64,000 bases of DNA from Adenanthera pavonina. Its lineage: Eukaryota; Streptophyta; Magnoliopsida; Fabales; Fabaceae. The position numbers and the translations under genes are program-made. Below are positions 57,939-64,000 of this stretch, piece after piece. Numbering within the stretch: position 1 is the first letter of the stretch; each line of letters begins with the position of its first letter. The stretch spans positions 11,626,827 through 11,690,826 of the forward strand of contig JAIVEN010000004.1 in NCBI GenBank assembly GCA_026686845.1. Reading direction: 5' to 3'. The notes under the pieces were generated by a model. The model was not told where the DNA came from. It ran no database searches and saw nothing but the letters and a program-made list of their open reading frames with translations.

Positions 57939-59055
57939 CTCTTCTTCCTGATCACTGCTGCACGAGGGTTCAGCTTCTTCAGAAGCAAGTGCCATCAAGC
58001 AGATGTTGGCAATCTCATCCTCATCCTCTTCCTCCTCATCTGAGCTGTTGCCCCATATTGATGAGATGTAGGCTTTCTTCTTTTTCCCTTTGTCAGCAAC
58101 TCTCTTATCTTTTTCTTGCTTTTTGAGGAATTGAGGACAATCCCATTTGATGTGTCCCTGCTTCTTGCATTCATAGCAAGTCACAAGCTCTTTTGCCTCT
58201 TTCTTGCTTTCACCAGCTGCTCCCTTCTTGAAGAATCTCTTGTTCTTCTTCTTGCTGTAGAATCTTCCGAATTTTCTGACCATTATAGCCAGAGTTTCTT
58301 CATCCAGCTCATCTCCTTCGTCAGATTCTTCTTTCTTTTCTAGCAGTTTTAAGGGCAAGGCCTTTCTTCTTTCTGTCCTGTCCAGCTTCCTTGAGAGCTT
58401 TCATTTTTCCTTCATACTCCTCAAGGCTGCCGAAGAGAGCTGTGACAGAGGCCATTGATTCTTCTCTGACTTCCTCTATTGCTGTCACCTTGGGCTGCCA
58501 TTCCAGAGGAAGAGCTCTGAGTATCTTTCTTACTTTTTTAGATTGAGTGTACTCCTTTCCCAGGCTCTTCAGTTGATTCACAATGAGGGTGAATCTCTTT
58601 TGCAGCTCCTTTACAATTTCTCCTTCAGTCATTCTGAAGCTTTCATACTCTCCAATGCATGTGTTTAATCTGTTTTCTCTAACCCCAGTTGTTCCTTCAT
58701 GTGCAATCTGCAGAGTGTCCCACATCCCTTTTGCAGTGGAGCATTGTGAGACTCTATAGAATTCGTCTTGGTTCAGGGCACTGACTAAACAATGCTTTGC
58801 TTTGAAATTTAGCAGGACTCTCTTTCTGTCTTCCTCATTCCACTCTGCTTCTAACTTCTCTTTGTGTCTTCCATCTTCAGTTAGAGTCATTGGGACGAAA
58901 TCTCCTTTCTCAATGACTGACCAGATATCAAGATCAATTGGTTGGAGGTAAATCTGCATCCTCATCTTCCAGTACCCATAATGTTCTCCACTGAAGCCTG
59001 GTGGTATATTAGTGTTGTTCCCTTCAGGAAGTATGCTTTCTCCAAAGCCAGCCAT
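57258..59055 (-). pseudogene. K3 Gag, long form, one frameshift
   Basis: Start ATG 59055 (MAGFGESILPEGN), chosen by match to K1 and K2; the upstream methionine at 59109 lies in the leader. UBN2-type capsid domain, a frameshift near 58350, knuckle 1 (58137-58178), acidic segment, heptad-rich helix, knuckle 2 (57384-57425), end KQIWVPKRKT. About 600 residues. Apart from the frameshift no stop was found, so this is the best-preserved Gag here. Confidence 0.88.
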
Positions 59056-59096
59056 CTTAATTCCCGGACTGTGAGATCCTTTGAATGGGAATCCGA

Positions 59097-59108
59097 GCTC
59101 TGATACCA
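59097..59108 (-). promoter_or_regulatory. K3 tRNA-Met primer binding site
   Basis: TGGTATCAGAGC on minus, 2 nt from the 5' LTR boundary at 59111. Confidence 0.9.
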
Positions 59109-59110
59109 CT

Positions 59111-59694
59111 TGTTAGCAAGGCTAACTTCCGAACAGGGGGGTGAATTGGGAAGATTGAAATTTTTCTACACAAAGTGAAATGGGTGAAGGTAGCACAGTG
59201 TAATGGAAGCAACGTATAAAACAGAGCAAGCTGAAAAGGTAAAAATAAGGAGAGGAAGACTCAGTAATTTATCCTGGTTCAGTCTATCCACTTGACCTAC
59301 GTCCAGTCCCCAAGACAACTCTTGAGATTTTTCACTATTCAGCAAGAATTCAACGGGCTTCTTGCTAATGCCACAGTACAATGAGTATGCTCTGTTTCTG
59401 GAGCTCTCTCAATCTCTCTATGCTCTTCTACAATGTGCTTCCCAATCCCCTTGTGATTTCCCCTCACAAATAAATCTATCTTCCAGATGAAGAGTAGATT
59501 GTTTACAAAGATATAACCCTCTTGAATAGAGTAGATATAAAGGTTAAAGTACAAATATTGAAGTTGAGAGGTTAAAAGCTTTTGAGAAGAAGGTTTGGCA
59601 GAAATTCGGTATATACAAGTTTGATTCGTTACCCACAACTTCAAATGGTGTTATATTCATAGATTTAGGTCTCAAATGTCCGTTAGAGACAAAA
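59111..59694 (-). repeat. K3 5' LTR, truncated (584 bp kept)
   Basis: Matches 48747-49330 (TGTTAGCAAGG start, TATA region near 59640-59660), then breaks off at AGAGACAAAAT. The U3 portion is gone. Confidence 0.88.
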
Positions 59695-62083
59695 TAATTT
59701 TTTTTATCGAGTTCAAGTGTGATATGATTATCAATTGCCACCTTAATGTGTATATGCAATAATATAAATTTTTTTATTATTCAATAATATATGTATTTAT
59801 TTTTATTATAATTTTAATAAGAACGCCAGGATATTTTGTTTTATTTTAATATTATTTTCTTTTCATTTTTATATTTGAGTTTTCGTTATGCCAGACATAA
59901 ATAAGTGTACATTGGTTGAATTTAATGTGAGAATACAAGGTGTATGAGAATTGGTCAACAATTAATGCAGCTTTTCGTACATTCCGTATATTATATATGT
60001 ATACATATTTTTTTCTCACGAAATATATATATTCTCTTCATTTATTATATAAGATATTATATAAAATTTTTTCTTATTCTTTAATATAAAATATTTTATA
60101 CAATTTAGTGAAATATTTATATTTTTTTCAATAATAACCTTCATAAATTAAATTTATAACTAATCTAATTCTCTTTTTACTAGAAAAATTAATAAAAATA
60201 TTTTTAAAAAGATAGCAATTTTTTACAAAATTAATACTTTCAATTAATTTTAACCACACGTTTTAATCTACCTGATTTTTTAAAATATTTTATATTATGA
60301 GATGGAGGGAGGATAATAATACATACATATACATATTAATGATGATGATATTTTGTGGCTTAATTTGGGCCTCATAAACCTAAGTGTATTTTTCATCTGT
60401 CGAATAAAATATCTTTTTGGACCTGCCACGTGTTTTTGGATGGCATCCCCGTGCACATCACACATGTGAACATCCTTACGCTCATCACTCATGAGTCATC
60501 ATGCATACCAATGAGCCGAGTCTTTTGTTATTATATTTTTATTTGCTCCGTTTGCGATGTTAGAAAGATTTTGAGTGAGAGAGATATGAATTATAATTTT
60601 TATAGTTTTTTTAAACAGTTATCAATATAAATATGTATTTGTTTAAAAAATAATTTTGAATTTTTGATGTTCATCAGGTCAAAAAATTGTGATATTCAAA
60701 AAAATTTTTAATTATATGATGAAATTTGATTTATAACAATTAGATTGTAAATTTTCTATCCCTAACTAGAAAATATCCGGTGTATTGCAATCCACAGTCG
60801 GCACTAATAAGAAACTCTAAGAAAAGATCACATCTCAGTAAAATTTAGATAATAATAGTGGGATTAATAGACATTTGAAATTTGAATTTAAGTTTTGAAA
60901 AAATAAAAATAAAACTGCGTGATAGAACTGCATAACCCATCAGTTTTCAAATAAAGCCCAACATAAGGTGAAATTAGTCACAAGATCGTCCACATCTAGA
61001 ATAAGCCAGAATGCACTGTTCAGCGCAGCTGCAGGGAGATTTGATATTGTTAATGCTGATTTTAACTTCATTAGGAAGATGCTTTGGGTATCCTTTAATC
61101 GTTGAATTCTTGAATTGAGTGTACAAACGGCGGAGCTGAAATTAAATAGGGAGAAAGAACCCCAACTGAAAATATTTCCTTCTAAGGATCCAATTTAAAA
61201 ATTCAGTATTTCTATAAATTAAATTTTCAATTAGAATCAACTGAATTTCAGACTGGTACTATTTATTTATTAATATTTTTTTTATGGAGATCCTAAACTA
61301 TCTTTTTCCCAATTAAATATATAGAATACATGTGTAGCTTTCATTTGTAGCTTGTTCAGAATATATATCACTATTTAAGTATTTATAGTAATTTTATTTG
61401 TTTGATATTTTTTATTTTGATTCTATTTATAAAAAGAATTATTTTATGGATATTAAAAAAAGTTGTTTTAGTTAGTTAAAATTAGTTAAATTATTTCATA
61501 TTTTAAATTTTATTTTAAAATTATCTCTACTTAATTTAATATTAATCTGAATCACTAATATATTTAATCTTTCTCTTGTATAATCAATGAATGGTAGCTT
61601 TTGGAAAAGAAAAGTTTAATACATCACTAACTTCTCTTTTCCCTTCTATTTAAAACCACCAAAAAAGAAAAAAAAATTTCTTATAAATAGAACCAAAGAG
61701 AGTATTTATTATATCCTTTAATTTAAAATAATTGACACTTTAGAATTATAAATATACATTAAAAAAGTTGACAAATAGCCTGGTGATTAGTAAAATATCA
61801 GTATATTTTGCTATAATATTTGGTTATTAATATAAATCACATTTAACTATTTTGCCAGAATCAAGAAAAATTAGTTATAGAAATAAAATTGTTGCTTGAG
61901 TTTCTGTCATTGTCTCTAATAAATATCATATATTTAATAGGGTATTGTGCTATTTAAAACAATTAATACTCTATAAAACAATTTTTAAAAATAATATTTT
62001 TAGAATAAAATAATTAATATTTTTTAAATTCTAACAAAGTAACTTATATTTTTAATCATAAAATCTTTATATAAAAGATAGAA
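59695..62083. other. AT-rich intergenic DNA without a recognisable gene
   Basis: No supported ORF. There are two possible small MITE relics: 60034-60312 (CTCTTCATTTATTATATAAG against CTCCCTCCATCTCATAATAT read from the right) and about 61405-61709 (TTCTATTTATAA inverted at both ends). Both are weak. Confidence 0.5.
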
Positions 62084-62343
62084 GTTGATGCCTACTATTG
62101 ACTATAAAAGGAAGGGGTCTCAGGTGTGGGGTGGAATTAAAGACACTCGGGATATGGTGAAGAATGGTGTGGAAGTGGCGGAAAGAAGGGGTACACAGAT
62201 GGCTCGTTGGAAGTACGAGCGCCATGGATCTTTTACAGCGAAATCTACTTATAATGCTATTCTTGGAGGAGGCAAGACTGGTGATAGGTCTTGGGCAAGG
62301 ATTTGGAAGCTTCAGATACCGCAACGTTGTAAGAACCACTTAT
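62084..62343 (+). pseudogene. LINE ORF2 fragment with zf-RVT domain
   Basis: Open for 86 codons in AT-rich surroundings. SQVWGGIKDTRDMVKNGV matches the region after RT in plant L1-type ORF2, and WKYERHGSFTAKSTYNAIL ... WARIWKLQIPQRCKNHL matches the reverse-transcriptase zinc-binding domain. The stretch normally between them is missing, so there is an internal deletion. Only about 260 bp survive; no poly-A tail or duplication was found. Confidence 0.75.
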
Positions 62344-63212
62344 GATATTATTAATTTTTTAGGGATTATTATTACTTCTTTTAGTTTTTAATATAAGATT
62401 TTTTTTATTAAATTACGAGTTAAAATTAGTTAATTACTTTAATTTTTTAAAAATCATAATATTTTTTTTAAAAGTACTCTTATTGAATTTCTTTTTTTTT
62501 TTTACTTTTTCATGAATTGAATAGAGACATTTTTCGATAATACATAATAAATACTATCTCATATTCTGAAAAAAGTTCTATATTTAAAATCAAAATAAAA
62601 GACTCTATATTTAGGATCGGAGGGAATATTTAATAATTTTATCCATTTCTCTTTCTCTAGTCACATTTACAGGAAATTTTATTTCTATTTATTTGTTATT
62701 TTAAAATTAAAAGATAATATTAATTTTTTTTATCTATCTACTCTTTTCAATTTTAGAGGAGAGATTTGATTCAAAATATAAGAGAAAAAATATAGATTTC
62801 TATAATAATAAATGAGATATTCCAAAAATGCCCTTCAACTATTGTGGTTTTTAATAAATATTAATTAATCTAGTATAAAGGAAAAAACTATTAATTAAAG
62901 CACAATTTTTTTTAAAAAAGATATGTTTACCTACAAATTAACTAAACTTAACTAATTGTCACAAAAAAAAAACTTAACTAACTTCATTAGTATAGGTAAA
63001 TTTTCTCAAGCATTTTTTTGAAGAGTATATTAAAAAATTTAAAAAAATTTTAACATATTAATTGAGTAGGCAAAAAAAGAATGTTTGTAATAAATCTTTT
63101 TTGGACAATAGGTTTGTAATAAATGGAATATTTAACTTTTGTACTGTGCTGAAAAAAATTAATAACTCTTTTTGTTTAGTGGGGAATGAATGAAACATTT
63201 TATTGGCAACCA
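62344..63212. other. AT-rich intergenic DNA
   Basis: No gene seen. A GGATCGGAGGGAATATTT block near 62615-62632 looks like the right end of a Stowaway-type element whose left end is not recognisable. Confidence 0.4.
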
Positions 63213-63498
63213 CTCCCTCCGGTCCCTATTATAAGATGTTTTTAACTACCGCACGTGGATTAAGAAAAGTTGGTTAGAGTCTAAAATTAATGAAAAAGAT
63301 TTCTGACATTCCCATTTTATCCTTAAGGAGAGAATAAAAATACATTAAATAGGAGGAGAGAGAAGTTAATTGAGATTTGTAATGAAAGTATTTAATAGGG
63401 GTAAAATTGAGACTAAAATTAAATTTATTACTTAACATCTTATATTTTGGACCAGACAAATTTTTTAAACAACACCCTATAATAGGGACCGGAGGGAG
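63213..63498. mobile_element. Stowaway-like MITE (286 bp)
   Basis: Left CTCCCTCCGGTCCCTATTAT and right ATAATAGGGACCGGAGGGAG are perfect 20-bp inverted repeats of the Tc1/mariner Stowaway type. TA follows on the right; the expected TA on the left reads CA, so one base has changed. No ORF. Confidence 0.88.
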
Positions 63499-64000
63499 TA
63501 CATTGTTGGAACCAACATGCCATTAATGATCCATTTAATTTTTTCATTGACAGTTTCATCTCATAAGAAGGATACCCATGTGCCGAAGATACAAGGGATC
63601 CTTTGAAGTAGTTTTTTTTTCCTAAAAAATTAATCTATTAATCCTTAAACTTTATACCCATTTATAAATCAGTCATTGAACTATTTCTTTTTTATAAAAG
63701 AACTCCTCAACGTTTGTCTCCATTACAACATTAGTCCCTTAACTTTGATGACATTTGTGATCTCGTCCTTGAAAGTGCTAGGTGGTATGACAATGTTAGA
63801 ACGAGGCTGATGTGGCTCATGGAGCAGACGAGGTGAAGTACACGTGGGATACATTGCTGATGACATGGGATTTATGATGCCATGTATGTCTCGTTTCTAA
63901 TTTGCAAATCATTGCCGGCACCATTCATTTCAGGTTTCACTTCCTTTTTCTCCATGAACGCACCCCGCCGCGGCACTACAGGGTGTGGACACAGCGCCAC
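63499..64000. other. Intergenic DNA, possible repeat at the window edge
   Basis: No gene. 63640-63880 has the look of a dispersed plant noncoding repeat (phrases such as TTAGTCCCTTAACTTTGATGAC and TACACGTGGGAT), but ends are not visible. The last 40 bp turn GC-rich. Confidence 0.35.

Larger units (their letters stand above)
48747..59694 (-). mobile_element. K3: Sirevirus copy, one LTR truncated
   Basis: Minus orientation, full internal region with gag, pol, spacer, third ORF and polypurine tracts. The 3' LTR (48747-50606) is complete; the 5' LTR (59111-59694) is cut short, with unrelated AT-rich DNA after 59694. It probably inserted into K2, after which a deletion removed the distal LTR and the rest of K2. 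Confidence 0.88.

Noticed and set aside
60034..60312. Second Stowaway-type MITE
   Set aside because: End similarity is imperfect and no TA duplication could be fixed; kept only as a remark.
1..64000. CRISPR array, rRNA genes, operons, bacterial-type systems
   Set aside because: No regularly spaced repeats with unique spacers and no prokaryotic gene organisation; the window is plant nuclear DNA.

Overview
This is a stretch of plant nuclear genome, probably eudicot (species not identifiable by eye), and almost all of it is transposable-element and endogenous-virus DNA set in very AT-rich intergenic sequence. Evidence for a plant: Sirevirus-type Ty1/copia elements, a Tekay/Del-like solo LTR, a CACTA element with CACTACAAAAA ends, a Stowaway-like MITE, a LINE zf-RVT fragment and integrated caulimovirid (plant pararetrovirus) sequences. 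I see no intact host protein-coding gene, rRNA gene, functional tRNA gene or CRISPR array. Names used below (E1, E2, K1-K3, D1-D3) are mine.

Layout. 1-950: AT-rich host DNA, copy D1 of a diverged local repeat. 951-9202: caulimovirid locus E1, two truncated copies arranged head to head (E1-A on minus, E1-B on plus), giving a 3.5-kb inverted repeat around a 1.1-kb spacer; each arm ends in an outward-facing pararetroviral promoter. 9203-14703: host DNA with repeat copy D2 and a partial copy D2b. 14704-18907: minus-strand caulimovirid copy E2m, split by a 2303-bp solo LTR (15336-17638, duplicated GTCGG). 18908-37098: plus-strand caulimovirid copy E2p, about 7.17 kb once its insertion is removed. 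It starts at the tRNA-Met primer site and ends just before the same point, so it is a full genome unit. It is split by K1, an 11,013-bp Sirevirus on minus (20398-31410, duplicated TCTTC). 37099-41766: host repeat copy D3 carrying a 1680-bp non-autonomous CACTA element (38057-39736, duplicated ACA). 41767-48746: K2, plus-strand Sirevirus, cut off after RNase H. 48747-59694: K3, minus-strand Sirevirus with one LTR cut short. 59695-64000: AT-rich intergenic DNA with a LINE relic and MITEs.

How the parts work. E1 and E2 encode a petuvirus-like order: movement protein, coat protein with CCHC knuckle, aspartic protease, reverse transcriptase, RNase H, then a conserved C-terminal domain of unknown function. 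There is no integrase. In E2p all parts fall in one ancestral reading frame. All four copies are broken. K1-K3 encode Gag and Pol (protease, integrase, reverse transcriptase, RNase H); K1 and K3 also carry a third sense ORF between RNase H and the 3' LTR.

The most interesting signal is at the Sirevirus gag/pol boundary. K2 and K3 each have a 695-nt GT...AG segment that holds the Gag C-terminal extension, a second zinc knuckle and the gag stop codon. Removing it fuses Gag to Pol in phase 0, and K1 lacks exactly this segment. This suggests splicing may choose between long Gag and Gag-Pol, though a microhomology deletion could also explain K1.
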